64,000 nt of DNA from Mycolicibacterium rhodesiae (GCF_002086695.1 NZ_MVIH01000005.1:62001-126000), one strand, 5' to 3'. Numbered from the stretch's first letter, positions 26,304 through 35,429 are shown. Notes: generated by a model not told the origin, from the sequence alone. Made by a program: numbers and translations.

Positions 26304-26364
26304 CCGAGCGTGCGGCTTGTCGTCGGAGAAGTTGCGGCACACCACCGACAACGCCCACGCTCGG
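26304..26364. terminator. Bidirectional hairpin between convergent genes
   Basis: Bases 26304-26322 and 26346-26364 form a long inverted repeat: nine perfect outer pairs (CCGAGCGTG/CACGCTCGG), a small internal loop and six inner pairs (TTGTCG/CGACAA). It fills the 73-base gap between the oxygenase stop and the convergent SnoaL-like gene. No U-tract is present, as is common in mycobacteria. Confidence 0.55.
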
Positions 26365-26374
26365 TGGGTTGTCC

Positions 26375-26830
26375 TCAGCGCACGCGACGGGTGGGGCGCG
26401 TCTCGATCGCATCGATGGTCAGGGCGCGGCGGGTCAGCAGCCAGCCCGACTCCGATCGCTGATAGTCGTCGTCGTAGCGCAGATACCACACCAGATCGCC
26501 GATGCCCTCGGGGCCGCGGCTCCAATGGTGTGCGGTCGCCGCGATACGACCCCGCGCGACAGCGGGATTCGGACCGGCGGTATAGACCTCGGAATCGATG
26601 GCGTGGTGGGTCCGGCCGACGCTGGTCACTGCGGCGAGTGCCTCGCGAATGGCGTCCGGGCCGCGGTGCGACCGCGCCGGGGTCAGCACCTCCGGCGGGT
26701 CGGGCAGGACCAATTCGCCGTCGACGGTGAACAGTCCGATCACGCTCTCGACATCGCGATCGTCGACCGCCGCGGCGTAGCGGTGCACGACGCTCGACAG
26801 GTCCGACCGATCGGAAACCGAAAGTGTCAC
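26375..26830 (-). CDS. SnoaL-like / nuclear transport factor 2-like protein
   Basis: A 151-residue alpha+beta barrel protein with the SnoaL_4 pattern: SVVHRYAAAVDDRDVESVIGLF (helix pair), DGELVL, THHAIDSEVYTAG and a terminal strand SGWLLTRRALTIDAIE. Such proteins range from polyketide cyclases to dehydratases and non-catalytic binding proteins; this one has the His in THHAI but I cannot assign a reaction. The GTG at 26830 overlaps the stop of the LLM oxidoreductase, so the two probably act in one pathway. Confidence 0.75.
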   Translation of the reverse strand: MTLSVSDRSDLSSVVHRYAAAVDDRDVESVIGLFTVDGELVLPDPPEVLTPARSHRGPDAIREALAAVTSVGRTHHAIDSEVYTAGPNPAVARGRIAATAHHWSRGPEGIGDLVWYLRYDDDYQRSESGWLLTRRALTIDAIETRPTRRVR

Positions 26831-27708
26831 GGCCGCAAACCCAGGCGCTGCGCGCAGGCCGACAGAAGGTCCTTGGCTTCGTTGATGTCGGTTACCGCAG
26901 GCATCCCCAGCACCAGCCGCCCGGCTCCGACGTCGGCAAGCCGGCCGGCACGGTCGGCGTCCACCTTCGTCACCAGATGCCCCAGCGACAACTCCAAAGA
27001 GGCGGGGTCGCGCCCGGCGTCCTCGGCGGCCAGCCGCATCACCTCGACCAGGGTGGCAAGCTCGGCGCCACCGACCCCGAGTGGCTGGAAACCGTCGCCG
27101 AGGCGTCCGGCCCGGCGCGCCGCCAATCGGCTGTGCCCGCCGACGTGGATCGGAACTCCCTCGGCTGCAACCGGTTTCGGATACGACATCGCGTGGTCGA
27201 TGTCGTAGAACTCGCCGTGGTGGCTCACGCCACCGGGATTGTCGGCCCACAGTGCTCGCAGCACCTCGATCTGCTCGTCCGCGCGGCGGCCCCGGCTGGT
27301 GAAATCGGCTCCGCAGGATTCGATCTCCTCCCGCAACCAGCCCACCCCGACACACAGCCGCAGCCGTCCGCCGGACAGCACGTCGACGGTGGCGGCCCGC
27401 TTGGCCAGCATCACCGGGTGGTGGTTGGGCAACACCAGCACCCCGGTGGCCAGACCCAGCGTGGTGGTCCGGCCGGCCAGGAACGCCAGCATCTCCAGCG
27501 GGTCGGGCACCGGGCACTCGGGAGCCACCTCGACCCGACCGGACGGGTCGTAGGGATACACGCTGGTGTACTGCGTCACCAGCACCGTGTGCTCGGCCAT
27601 GATGATCGACTCGAAACCACACGTCTCGAGATGGCGGGCGAACTCCGTCATCCACACGGGGTCCGCGGTGACCCCCGCGGCAATGGGAGCGACGACGGCG
27701 TACTTCAC
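26827..27708 (-). CDS. LLM class F420-dependent oxidoreductase
   Basis: A 293-residue luciferase-like TIM barrel. The start MKYAVVAPIAAG, the segment LGLATGVLVLPNHHPVMLAK near 85-105 and GRLRLCVGVGWLREEIE near 115 are typical of the mycobacterial F420-dependent LLM group. GVPIHVGGHS near 195 contributes to cofactor binding. Substrates are usually ketones, alcohols or hydrophobic cell-wall or xenobiotic compounds; this one is undefined. It starts with GTG and overlaps the SnoaL-like gene. Confidence 0.82.
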   Translation of the reverse strand: MKYAVVAPIAAGVTADPVWMTEFARHLETCGFESIIMAEHTVLVTQYTSVYPYDPSGRVEVAPECPVPDPLEMLAFLAGRTTTLGLATGVLVLPNHHPVMLAKRAATVDVLSGGRLRLCVGVGWLREEIESCGADFTSRGRRADEQIEVLRALWADNPGGVSHHGEFYDIDHAMSYPKPVAAEGVPIHVGGHSRLAARRAGRLGDGFQPLGVGGAELATLVEVMRLAAEDAGRDPASLELSLGHLVTKVDADRAGRLADVGAGRLVLGMPAVTDINEAKDLLSACAQRLGLRP

Positions 27709-27717
27709 GTCGCGAGG

Positions 27718-28215
27718 CTAACCCGCAGTCTCCGGATCGCCTTCGCTCAGTCCCGCCAGATGAGCCATCAGCCGGTCCAGGAACACCACATGGCCCTTGA
27801 GTAACTTGTGGCGCGCTCGTGCCACCGGAAACCATCCGACCCGGTCCAGTTCGGGGAACTCCTGCATCCGCCCCGAGCCTTTCGGCCACTCCATGCTGAA
27901 GGTATTGCTCTGTGCCTGGGCCACATCCAGGTCCGCCTGGATGGCGAACACCGTCAACACCTTGCCGCTCGGCTGTTTGACCGCATCGAATTCGATCCGG
28001 TCGCCCTGCGGCACATCGGATCCCAACTCCTCGGCGAACTCACGCCGTGCGGCCGCCCACGCATCGTCGGTATCGGGGTCGTACTCGCCCTTGGGAATAG
28101 ACCACGCGCCGTCGTCCTTGCGTGCCCAGAACGGCCCGCCGGGATGCCCGATGAGCACCTCCACCACGCCGTCGACATGTCGGTGCAGCAGTACGCCCGC
28201 GCTGTATTTCGGCAC
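27718..28215 (-). CDS. NUDIX hydrolase
   Basis: A 165-residue NUDIX protein starting KYSAGVLLHRHVDGVVEVL. The Nudix box region GEYDPDTDDAWAAARREFAEELG is at about 43-65; the REFAEELG half is intact and the first half is one residue longer than the canonical GX5EX7. It removes nucleoside-linked diphosphate substrates; mycobacterial relatives are often annotated as (d)NTP or ADP-ribose-type house-cleaning enzymes. It lies three bases after malQ on the same strand. Confidence 0.82.
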   Translation of the reverse strand: MPKYSAGVLLHRHVDGVVEVLIGHPGGPFWARKDDGAWSIPKGEYDPDTDDAWAAARREFAEELGSDVPQGDRIEFDAVKQPSGKVLTVFAIQADLDVAQAQSNTFSMEWPKGSGRMQEFPELDRVGWFPVARARHKLLKGHVVFLDRLMAHLAGLSEGDPETAG

Positions 28216-28218
28216 TCG

Positions 28219-30351
28219 CTACTCCGGGTGTGGCGCGGTCGCGGACTGCATCACCGCCGCCAGCGTCTGCGCCCGTGGGTCGGTCAGCACATCCTCGAGC
28301 AACAGTGGCGAGCCGTCGGGCCCGGTCAGCGGGACCCGCCAGTTCGGGTACTCGTCGGTGGTGCCGGGCTGGTTCTGGGTGCGCCGATCGCCGACCGCAT
28401 CGGTCAACGCCAGCGCCAACAACCGCGACGGGGTGCGGGCGAGATACCGGTGCAGGGCCAGGATCACCTGCTCCTCATCGGCGTCGTCGCCGAGCAGGCC
28501 GACCCGGCGAAGCTCGGCCAGCCACGCTGCCTGCTCGGCGCGATCGTCGGCCAGTTCCTCCTCGGCCGGGCGAGTGAGCAGGCCGAGCTCGTCACGCAAC
28601 CGCACGTGCTCACCGGCCAGGTACCCGGCGGTCGGCGGCAGGTCGTGCGTGGTCACCGAGGACAAGCACAACTCCCGCCAGCGCTGGGCTTGCAGCGGCC
28701 CGCCGCCGCCGTCGCGGTCCAGTTCGAACCACAGGATCGACGTGCCCAGCACGCCGCGGGCCCGCAGATAGTCACGTACCCACGGTTCCACCGTGCCCAG
28801 ATCCTCGCCGACGACGACGGCGCCGGCCCGGTGCGCTTCGAGTGCGACGATCCCGATCATCGCGTCGTGGTTGTAGCGGACGTAGGTGCCCTTCGTCGGC
28901 GCGGCGCCGGACGGGATCCACCACAGCCGGAACAGTCCGATGATGTGATCGATGCGGACACCGCCTGCATGCCGCAGGATCGCCGCGATCAGATCCCGAA
29001 AAGGTTGGTAGCCAAGCTCTTCGAGCTGATCCGGCCGCCATGGCGGTTGCGACCAGTTCTGGCCGAGCTGGTTGAACTCGTCGGGAGGGGCGCCGGCGGC
29101 GACCCCGGTGGCCAACACGTTCTGCAGGGCCCAGGCGTCCGCGCCGTCGGGATGCACGCCGACGGCGAGGTCGTGCATGATGCCCAGCGCCATCCCGGTG
29201 CGGACGGCCTGGGATTGTGCGGCCGCGAGCTGATCGTCGAGCTGCCACTGCAGCCAGCGGTGGAACTCCACCGCCGAGGCGTGCCGGTGGACGAACTCGG
29301 TCACGTCGGGGCCGGCCGGATGCCGCAGGCCTTTCGGCCACTTCCGCCAGTTGCCGCCGTACTTCTCGGCCAGCGCCGACCAGGTGGCGAAGTCGTCGAG
29401 GGCCCGGCCTTCCCGCTTTTTGAAGGCCTCGAAGGCGAGCTCGCGGCCCGCGGACCGGGGGACCCGGTAAATCGCTTTCAGCGCAGTACGTTTCGCGGAC
29501 CACGCCGAGTCGCGGTCGATGGCATCAATCTTGCGTGACCGGGCCTGCACCGCGGCCCGCAACTTCCACACCCGGCCGCGCTTGGGCAGCTGAGCGAACT
29601 CGGGAACGGACTCGACCCGCAGATAGATCGGATTGGTGAACCGCCGGGACGTCGGCAGGTAGGGGGAGGGCTCCATGGGCCGGGTCGGCGCGGCCGCCTG
29701 CAGCGGGTTGACCAGGATGTAGCCGGCACCGTGACGCGCCCCGGCCCACACGGCGAGATCGGTGAGGTCACCGAGATCGCCTACGCCCCAAGAGTTCTTG
29801 GAGCGCACACTGTAGACCTGGGTGGCCAGTCCCCACATCCGCCGTGCGCCGAGCCGGGCAGGCAGCCCCAGCCAGGCCGGGGTGACGATCAGCGGCGTAC
29901 TGAACTCCTGACCACCTGAGCTCAAGTGGACGCGGTGATAGCCCAGCGGCAGATCGGCGGGCAGCACGAACGTCGCCTCACCCACCAGCCTTCCGTCCAG
30001 GTCGTGCGGTGGGGTGAAGTTGTCGGCTTGGCGCACCCCGGTGCGTACTGTGCCGTCCTCCAACCGGACCCAGACGTACGCCGGGTCGCCATGGGTGACA
30101 TGCGCCCAGAACGAGGTCTCACTGTCGGCGCGACCGATGATCGTCGGCGGCAGTGACCGGGACCAATACCGGGTGTCTTCGGCCGAAAGCGCTGCGGCGC
30201 GGCCCTCTTCGGTGCCGGCCTGGACACCGAGCGCGGCCAGCACCGACACCAGGGTGTCCTCCTCGACCGGGACGGACCGCCCGGTCCAGTCGTAGTACTC
30301 GGTGGCCACACCGAACCGATGGGCGAGTTCGGCCAGCGACGAAGCAGTCAT
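28219..30351 (-). CDS. malQ: 4-alpha-glucanotransferase (amylomaltase)
   Basis: A 710-residue GH77 enzyme closely matching M. tuberculosis MalQ (Rv1781c) from memory. It has an N-terminal mycobacterial extension (about 1-160), then the catalytic barrel with NSWGVGDLGDL, the nucleophile region VRIDHIIGLFRLWWIP, acid/base VVGEDLGTVEPWVR and TTHDLPPTAGYLAG. It disproportionates maltodextrins in glycogen/trehalose metabolism. The ATG at 30351 aligns best with MalQ; an in-frame ATG at 30360 adds three residues. The MFS gene is divergent with only about 40 bases between. Confidence 0.92.
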   Translation of the reverse strand: MTASSLAELAHRFGVATEYYDWTGRSVPVEEDTLVSVLAALGVQAGTEEGRAAALSAEDTRYWSRSLPPTIIGRADSETSFWAHVTHGDPAYVWVRLEDGTVRTGVRQADNFTPPHDLDGRLVGEATFVLPADLPLGYHRVHLSSGGQEFSTPLIVTPAWLGLPARLGARRMWGLATQVYSVRSKNSWGVGDLGDLTDLAVWAGARHGAGYILVNPLQAAAPTRPMEPSPYLPTSRRFTNPIYLRVESVPEFAQLPKRGRVWKLRAAVQARSRKIDAIDRDSAWSAKRTALKAIYRVPRSAGRELAFEAFKKREGRALDDFATWSALAEKYGGNWRKWPKGLRHPAGPDVTEFVHRHASAVEFHRWLQWQLDDQLAAAQSQAVRTGMALGIMHDLAVGVHPDGADAWALQNVLATGVAAGAPPDEFNQLGQNWSQPPWRPDQLEELGYQPFRDLIAAILRHAGGVRIDHIIGLFRLWWIPSGAAPTKGTYVRYNHDAMIGIVALEAHRAGAVVVGEDLGTVEPWVRDYLRARGVLGTSILWFELDRDGGGGPLQAQRWRELCLSSVTTHDLPPTAGYLAGEHVRLRDELGLLTRPAEEELADDRAEQAAWLAELRRVGLLGDDADEEQVILALHRYLARTPSRLLALALTDAVGDRRTQNQPGTTDEYPNWRVPLTGPDGSPLLLEDVLTDPRAQTLAAVMQSATAPHPE

Positions 30352-30376
30352 GTGTGCCATCTTGCTTGGTTGCCCG

Positions 30377-30390
30377 TAACCTCGCCTCAC
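30377..30390 (+). promoter_or_regulatory. Probable -10 element for a leaderless MFS transcript
   Basis: TAACCT at 30377-30382 fits the TANNNT -10 pattern and is followed by eight bases and the ATG at 30391, with no ribosome-binding site between. Confidence 0.4.
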
Positions 30391-31584
30391 ATGGGCGGCC
30401 CCGGACTCGCTGTACGAAATCGGCGAGCACGGATCGCCAGCGCCGCCCTGTTCCTGACGAACGGCGTGTTGTTCGCCAACCTGCTGCCGCGTTTCCCAGA
30501 GATCAAGGCTGACCTGGGCCTGTCCAACTCGGCGTTCGGTCTGGCGGTGGCCGCGTTCTCGGCGGGCGCGCTCCTGACCGGGCTGACCGCCGCCGCCCTC
30601 GTCCGCCGCTACCGTTCGTCGGTTGTCGCGGTCGCGAGTTCTCTGCTGCTCGCCGTGTTCACCGTTCTCGCCGGCGTGGCACCCACCGGGCCGACCCTGG
30701 CGGCGGTGCTGTTCTGCGCCGGCGCGGCCGACTCGGTGACCGATGTCGCCCAGAACGTGCACGGGCTGCGCGTGCAACGCGCGTACGGCCGCTTCATCAT
30801 CAACTCGCTGCATGCGGTGTGGTCGTCGGGCGCCGTGCTGGGCGGCCTGATCGGCGCGGGCGCAATCTATCTCGGGATTCCCCGTGCCGTGCAGCTCTCG
30901 GTCTCCGCTCTGCTGTTCAGCGCGGTGTGCCTGGTCGCCTACCGCTACCTGCTGCCCGGGCCTGACCACGACGACACCGAAACCCCGCTGGGTGAGCGGG
31001 CCACGGGCCGGGCGGGTCGCAGTGTCTATGTCGCGTTGGCCGCGCTGGTGGCCATTGCGATCGCCGGTGCCGCCGTGGAGGACGCGGGCAGTTCGTGGGC
31101 CACGTTGTATCTGCGAGATTCGCTGTCGGCGCCCGCTGCGCTCGCGGCGTTCGGCTACGTCGCCCTGGTCGGGTTCCAGTTCATCGGCCGCCTCGTCGGC
31201 GACCGATTGACCGACCGGTGGGGGCCATGCACGGTCGCCAGGGCCGGCGGTCTGATCGTCGCCGTAGGGATGGCGGGCGCCCTGGCGTTCCCCAGCATCC
31301 CAGGCACCATCGCCGGGTTCGCCGCCGCCGGATTCGGCTCGGCCACCCTGGTGCCCGCCGCCATGCACGCCGCCGACGAGCTGCCCGGACTGCGGCCGGG
31401 CACCGGGCTGACGGTGTTGACGTGGCTGATGCGAGTGGGATTCCTCGGATCGCCGATCCTGGTGGGTGCGGTCGCCGACGCGGTGTCGCTGCGAGTCGGT
31501 CTGCTGACCGTCCCGGTGGCCGGACTGGCGGCGGTACTGCTGGCCCGCGCTCTCAGCCCACGGCGCCGGTCAGTTCGATCGTGA
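30391..31584 (+). CDS. MFS transporter
   Basis: A 397-residue major facilitator protein with about twelve membrane helices. The first-half loop carries AAALVRRYRSSVVAVAS (motif A-like), and helix 4-5 has GAADSVTDVAQNVHGLRVQ, a pattern seen in the YbjJ-like branch of putative drug or sugar exporters. The second half repeats the motif in GDRLTDRWGPCTVAR. The substrate is unknown. The ATG appears leaderless. The last 32 bases overlap the convergent SMR gene. Confidence 0.82.
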   Translation: MGGPGLAVRNRRARIASAALFLTNGVLFANLLPRFPEIKADLGLSNSAFGLAVAAFSAGALLTGLTAAALVRRYRSSVVAVASSLLLAVFTVLAGVAPTGPTLAAVLFCAGAADSVTDVAQNVHGLRVQRAYGRFIINSLHAVWSSGAVLGGLIGAGAIYLGIPRAVQLSVSALLFSAVCLVAYRYLLPGPDHDDTETPLGERATGRAGRSVYVALAALVAIAIAGAAVEDAGSSWATLYLRDSLSAPAALAAFGYVALVGFQFIGRLVGDRLTDRWGPCTVARAGGLIVAVGMAGALAFPSIPGTIAGFAAAGFGSATLVPAAMHAADELPGLRPGTGLTVLTWLMRVGFLGSPILVGAVADAVSLRVGLLTVPVAGLAAVLLARALSPRRRSVRS

Positions 31585-31876
31585 GCACACCCGCGATGAT
31601 CAACGCGATGCCACCCATCATCAGCGGGGTCAGCGGCTCGGCGAACAACACCCGGGCGATCACCGCGATCAGGGCGACCCCGGCCGCCGACCACACGCCG
31701 TAGGCGACCCCGACCGGCATACCCAGCGACAGGGTCACCGACAGCAGCGTGAACGACACCAGATAGCCGAGCAGCATCGGTGCGACCCACGCCTTCTTGC
31801 GGAAACCGTCCGAGGCGCGCAGGCACAGGGTCGCGCACACCTCGATGAGGATGGCCCCGGCCAGCGTCAGCCACAT
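31553..31876 (-). CDS. SMR-family efflux subunit (second of a pair)
   Basis: A 107-residue four-helix small multidrug resistance protein. Helix 1 has the essential Glu in AGAILIEVCATLCLRAS, and helix 2-3 reads MPVGVAYGVWSAAGVALIA, the SMR signature. It directly follows another SMR gene (TGATG overlap), so the two likely form an obligate heterodimer of the EbrAB/YkkCD kind. Candidate substrates are quaternary cations, polyamines or guanidinium; none can be chosen. Confidence 0.85.
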   Translation of the reverse strand: MWLTLAGAILIEVCATLCLRASDGFRKKAWVAPMLLGYLVSFTLLSVTLSLGMPVGVAYGVWSAAGVALIAVIARVLFAEPLTPLMMGGIALIIAGVLTIELTGAVG

Positions 31877-32262
31877 CACCGCGTGCCCTCCTCGCCGGCG
31901 TGATTCCGCGACCCGAGCTCCACGAGCAGAACGCCGGCGATGATCAACCCGATCCCGGCCACGATCGGGACGGTGAACGGGTCGCCGAAGATCACCGCCG
32001 CCAGAATGGCCGTCGCCGCGGTTCCTACCGCACCCCAGACGCCATAGGCCACCCCGACCGGCATGCCGGCCCGCAGCACCAACGCCAGGAAGTAGAAGGA
32101 GGCGAGATAGCCGGACACCACCAGGACCAGCCACGCCGAATGGTCTTGCGACGCGCGAAGCGACAGGGTGCCGGTGACCTCCACGGTGATAGCGGCCAAC
32201 AGGAGCGCCCATTTCCGCACGCGGGCCAGGATAGCTGGGCCGACGAGTGTGGCCGCCGTCAT
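31876..32262 (-). CDS. SMR-family efflux subunit (first of a pair)
   Basis: A 128-residue SMR protein with helix 1 LLLAAITVEVTGTLSLRAS (conserved Glu), MPVGVAYGVWGAVGTAATA for helix 3, and GIGLIIAGVLLVEL for helix 4. It has short N- and C-terminal extensions (residues 1-15; SRNHAGEEGTR at the end) that its partner lacks. Such asymmetry is typical of paired SMR genes. The start ATG is at 32262; the carboxylesterase is divergent. Confidence 0.85.
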   Translation of the reverse strand: MTAATLVGPAILARVRKWALLLAAITVEVTGTLSLRASQDHSAWLVLVVSGYLASFYFLALVLRAGMPVGVAYGVWGAVGTAATAILAAVIFGDPFTVPIVAGIGLIIAGVLLVELGSRNHAGEEGTR

Positions 32263-32352
32263 AGCCGGCGGCCGCGGTGACCGGATAGACCGGCAGCCGC
32301 AAGCCCGGACGCGTTACCCGTCGGTAGCGTGGATGGGTGGTGTCGTTCATCG

Positions 32353-32366
32353 ACATCGCGCGATGT
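32353..32366. promoter_or_regulatory. Perfect 14-base palindrome ahead of the carboxylesterase
   Basis: ACATCGCGCGATGT is a perfect palindrome just before the GGAGGA ribosome-binding site of the gene at 32381. It could be an operator or an mRNA hairpin. Confidence 0.3.
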
Positions 32367-32380
32367 GCAGGAGGACAACG

Positions 32381-33919
32381 ATGACAACGGATGCGAGCGT
32401 GCGGCCGATCGTGGACAGCCCGATCGTCGAGACCCGTTACGGGCCGGTCCGCGGCGCCGACGACGGCCGAGTCAAGACCTGGAAGGGCCTTCGCTATGCC
32501 GCCCCGCCGGTCGGAGACCTGCGCTGGCGGGCACCCGTCGCTCCGCAGCCGTGGACCGAGGTCGCCGATGCGACGACGTTCGGTCCGGTCAGTCCGCAGC
32601 CGCGCAGCCCCATCCCGATGGGCTTGGGCACCCGCGCCGACGAGGACTGCCTGTTCCTGAACATCTGGTCGCCGTCGGGCACCGGCGAGCCCAAGCCGGT
32701 GATGGTGTGGGTGCACGGCGGCGCCTACATCTTCGGGTCGGGCAGCCAGCCGATGTACGACGGCACCGTGCTGGCCACCGGTTCCGACGTCGTCGTCGTC
32801 ACGATCAACTACCGGCTCGGCGCGCTGGGCTTCCTCGATCTCTCGTCGGCCGGGTTCGACAGCAATGTCGCCCTGCGCGACGTGCTGGCCGCGCTGCGCT
32901 GGGTGCAGGACAACATCGCCGGATTCGGCGGCGACCCGGACCGGGTGACGTTGTTCGGTGAATCCGCCGGAGCCGCGATCACGACCACGCTGCTGGCCGT
33001 GCCGGAAGCGGCCGGTGTGTTCTCCCGCGCGATCGCCCAGAGCGCGCCGGCCACGTCGATTTACGGCGGCGAGCGCGCGGGCACCGTGGCCGATCTGTTC
33101 CTCGATCGGCTCGGCATGACAGCAGAAGAGGCGCACCGCGCGCCCGTCGAGACTCTGGTCGACGCATCACAGCATCTGTTCGACCATGTTCCGGCCACCA
33201 CACCCGGGTTGCTGGCGTTCGCGCCCACCGTCGACGGTGATCTGGTGCCGGACTACCCGGTGACGCTGGCCAGGGCAGGCAAAACCCATCCGGTGCCGCT
33301 GCTGATCGGTACCAACAAGGACGAGGCCGCCCTGTTCCGGCTGATGCGCTCACCGCTGATGCCCATCGCGCCCAAGTCGGTCCGGACGATGTTCAGCGAG
33401 ATGGCCAACGACCAGCCGGACCTGCAGCTGCCGACCGCCGATCAGGTCAGTTCGGCGTACCCCGCCAAAATGGCGCGCACCCGCAGTTTGGGGGTGGCCA
33501 GCGACGTCGGCTTCCGGATGCCGACGGTGTGGTTCGCCGAGGGGCACACCGCGGTGGCTCCGGTCTACCTCTATCGATTTGATTGGGCCACACCGCTTTT
33601 CAAAGCGATCCGGCTGGGCGCGGCGCACGCCACCGAGCTCATCTACGTCTGGGGAAACCTGATCTCCGGCCCTCGTGACGTCACGTTCAAGCTCGGCGGG
33701 CTCAAGACCGGCGAAGAGCTGTCGGAGCGGGTGCGGGCGCGCTGGACCGCGTTCGCGGCCACCGGCGAGCCCAACGTTCCGGTGGGGCTGCCGCACTGGG
33801 CGCCGTACCGCACCGACGACCGCGCGACGCTGGTCATCGATCGCCGAGACCGCGTCGTCGACGACCTCGACCGGCCGATCCGCGAAACCTGGGGCAACGA
33901 GGTACTCAGCTTCCGCTGA
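32381..33919 (+). CDS. Type B carboxylesterase/lipase
   Basis: A 512-residue alpha/beta hydrolase of the carboxylesterase family. It has the N-terminal ETRYGPVRGADDG motif, EDCLFLNIWSP, the oxyanion HGGAYIFGSG, nucleophile Ser in LFGESAGAAI near 192, the acid in NKDEAALF near 307 and the His in AAHATELIYVWGN near 400. It hydrolyses carboxylic esters; M. tuberculosis relatives are LipT-like. The ATG at 32381 has GGAGGA nine bases upstream. No signal peptide is visible, so it is probably cytosolic or cell-associated. Confidence 0.88.
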   Translation: MTTDASVRPIVDSPIVETRYGPVRGADDGRVKTWKGLRYAAPPVGDLRWRAPVAPQPWTEVADATTFGPVSPQPRSPIPMGLGTRADEDCLFLNIWSPSGTGEPKPVMVWVHGGAYIFGSGSQPMYDGTVLATGSDVVVVTINYRLGALGFLDLSSAGFDSNVALRDVLAALRWVQDNIAGFGGDPDRVTLFGESAGAAITTTLLAVPEAAGVFSRAIAQSAPATSIYGGERAGTVADLFLDRLGMTAEEAHRAPVETLVDASQHLFDHVPATTPGLLAFAPTVDGDLVPDYPVTLARAGKTHPVPLLIGTNKDEAALFRLMRSPLMPIAPKSVRTMFSEMANDQPDLQLPTADQVSSAYPAKMARTRSLGVASDVGFRMPTVWFAEGHTAVAPVYLYRFDWATPLFKAIRLGAAHATELIYVWGNLISGPRDVTFKLGGLKTGEELSERVRARWTAFAATGEPNVPVGLPHWAPYRTDDRATLVIDRRDRVVDDLDRPIRETWGNEVLSFR

Positions 33920-33984
33920 GGCTTCTTGACGCCGTGTCTAACAACGCGGCCGGATCGCGTTAGACTCCCCGCCGGAGGTGTCGC

Positions 33985-34908
33985 GTGGATCGAATCGGTG
34001 AACTGTTGTCCGTTCTCCCGCCGCAGATGCGTGAGCCGGTGCTGTTCGCAATCCCGTTCTTCCTCCTGCTGCTGATCCTCGAATGGACCGCGGCTCGCAA
34101 GCTCGAGCAGCTCACCGAAGCCGACCAACCCGCGTCCGGCGCCTACCACGCCCGCGACGCGTGGGCCTCGATCTCGATGGGGCTCATGTCGGTCGCGACG
34201 ATGGGCGTCTGGAAATTCGGTGCACTGCTCGGCTACGCCGCGCTGTACGCCTACGTCGCGCCGTGGCACCTGTCGCCGACGAAGTGGTACACGTGGGTGA
34301 TCGCGATCGTCGGGGTGGACGTGCTGTTCTACGCCTACCACCGCACCGCCCACCGGGTACGGCTGATCTGGGCCACCCACCAGGCGCACCACTCCAGCCG
34401 CTACTTCAACTTCGCGACCGCGCTGCGACAGAAGTGGAACAACAGCGGCGAGATCATCATGTGGATTCCGTTGCCGCTGTTGGGCGTTCCGCCGTGGATG
34501 GTGTTCACCAGCTTCTCCATCAGCCTGATCTACCAGTTCTGGATCCACACCGAACGCATCGACAAGCTGCCGCGGGCCTTCGAGTTCGTGTTCAACACTC
34601 CGTCGCATCACCGCGTGCATCACGGGATGGATCCGGAGTATCTCGACAAGAACTACGGCGGCATCCTGATCGTGTGGGATCGCCTGTTCGGGACGTTTCA
34701 GCCCGAACTGTTCCGGCCGCACTACGGCCTGACCAAGCCGGTAACCACATTCAACATCTGGACGTTGCAGACCCACGAATACGCGGCGATCGCTCGCGAT
34801 GTCCGCTCGGCGCGGCGCTGGCGTGACCGGCTGGGCTACGTCTTCGGTCCGCCCGGTTGGGCGCCGCGCACCGCACCGCGGCCGGCGACTACGGTGGCGG
34901 CCAGCTAG
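33985..34908 (+). CDS. Sterol desaturase / fatty acid hydroxylase family protein
   Basis: A 307-residue membrane di-iron protein. Three His clusters form the metal site: HRTAH near 123, HQAHHSS near 135 and HHRVHHG near 212. Hydrophobic segments flank them (about 20-35, 60-90, 100-120, 155-185). The family oxidises sterols, fatty acids or alkylglycerols. The GTG start has GGAGG at 33975. A TAGACT -10-like element precedes it at about 33961. No obvious operon partner. Confidence 0.85.
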   Translation: MDRIGELLSVLPPQMREPVLFAIPFFLLLLILEWTAARKLEQLTEADQPASGAYHARDAWASISMGLMSVATMGVWKFGALLGYAALYAYVAPWHLSPTKWYTWVIAIVGVDVLFYAYHRTAHRVRLIWATHQAHHSSRYFNFATALRQKWNNSGEIIMWIPLPLLGVPPWMVFTSFSISLIYQFWIHTERIDKLPRAFEFVFNTPSHHRVHHGMDPEYLDKNYGGILIVWDRLFGTFQPELFRPHYGLTKPVTTFNIWTLQTHEYAAIARDVRSARRWRDRLGYVFGPPGWAPRTAPRPATTVAAS

Positions 34909-34942
34909 TCAACATCGGTGCCGCCACCCGAGGATGGAGCCC

Positions 34943-35425
34943 ATGGAGGTCAAAGAAGTCCTGCTGCCCGGAGTCGGGCTGCGGTACGAGTTCGACAACG
35001 CCGACGGCAACCGCATCGGTGTGATCGCCCGGCGCGGCGGTGATTTCGAAGTCGTCGTCTACGGCGCTCCCGACCCCGACCAGGCGCGCCCGGTGTTCCG
35101 TCTCACCGACGAGGAAGCCGACGCGCTGGCCCAGATCCTCGGTGCCCCGCGGATGGTGGAGAGCTTCGCCGACTTGACCAAGGAAGTGCCCGGCCTGGAC
35201 GCCGGCCAGGTCGAGATCGCGGCGGGGTCACCGTTCGTCGACCGGCCGCTGGGGGATACCAAGGCCCGCACCCGCACCGGCGCGTCGATCGTGGCCATCG
35301 TGCGCGATGAAGAGGTGCTCGCCTCGCCCAAACCCGACCAGGTGCTGCACGCCCGCGACGTCCTCGTCGTGATCGGCACCGAGCACGGCATTTCCGGCGT
35401 CCGTCGAATCGTCGACCAAGGATGA
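34943..35425 (+). CDS. Regulatory subunit of cation:proton antiporter (TrkA-C domain)
   Basis: A 160-residue protein with an N-terminal KhtT/AmhT-like domain (VLLPGVGLRYEF...GNRIGVIARRGG) and a C-terminal RCK_C/TrkA-C domain (about 85-158: VEIAAGSPFVDRPLGD and ARDVLVVIGTEHGISGVRRIV). It is four bases upstream of the antiporter gene. In the Bacillus KhtTU and AmhTM systems such a subunit gates K+ or NH4+ efflux in response to ligands like c-di-AMP. The ATG at 34943 is preferred to 34934 for ribosome-site spacing. Confidence 0.85.
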   Translation: MEVKEVLLPGVGLRYEFDNADGNRIGVIARRGGDFEVVVYGAPDPDQARPVFRLTDEEADALAQILGAPRMVESFADLTKEVPGLDAGQVEIAAGSPFVDRPLGDTKARTRTGASIVAIVRDEEVLASPKPDQVLHARDVLVVIGTEHGISGVRRIVDQG

Positions 35426-35429
35426 TCTA

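Noticed and set aside
27808..29538. 576-codon open frame antisense to malQ
   Set aside because: Shadow frame; malQ is conserved across its whole length on the other strand.
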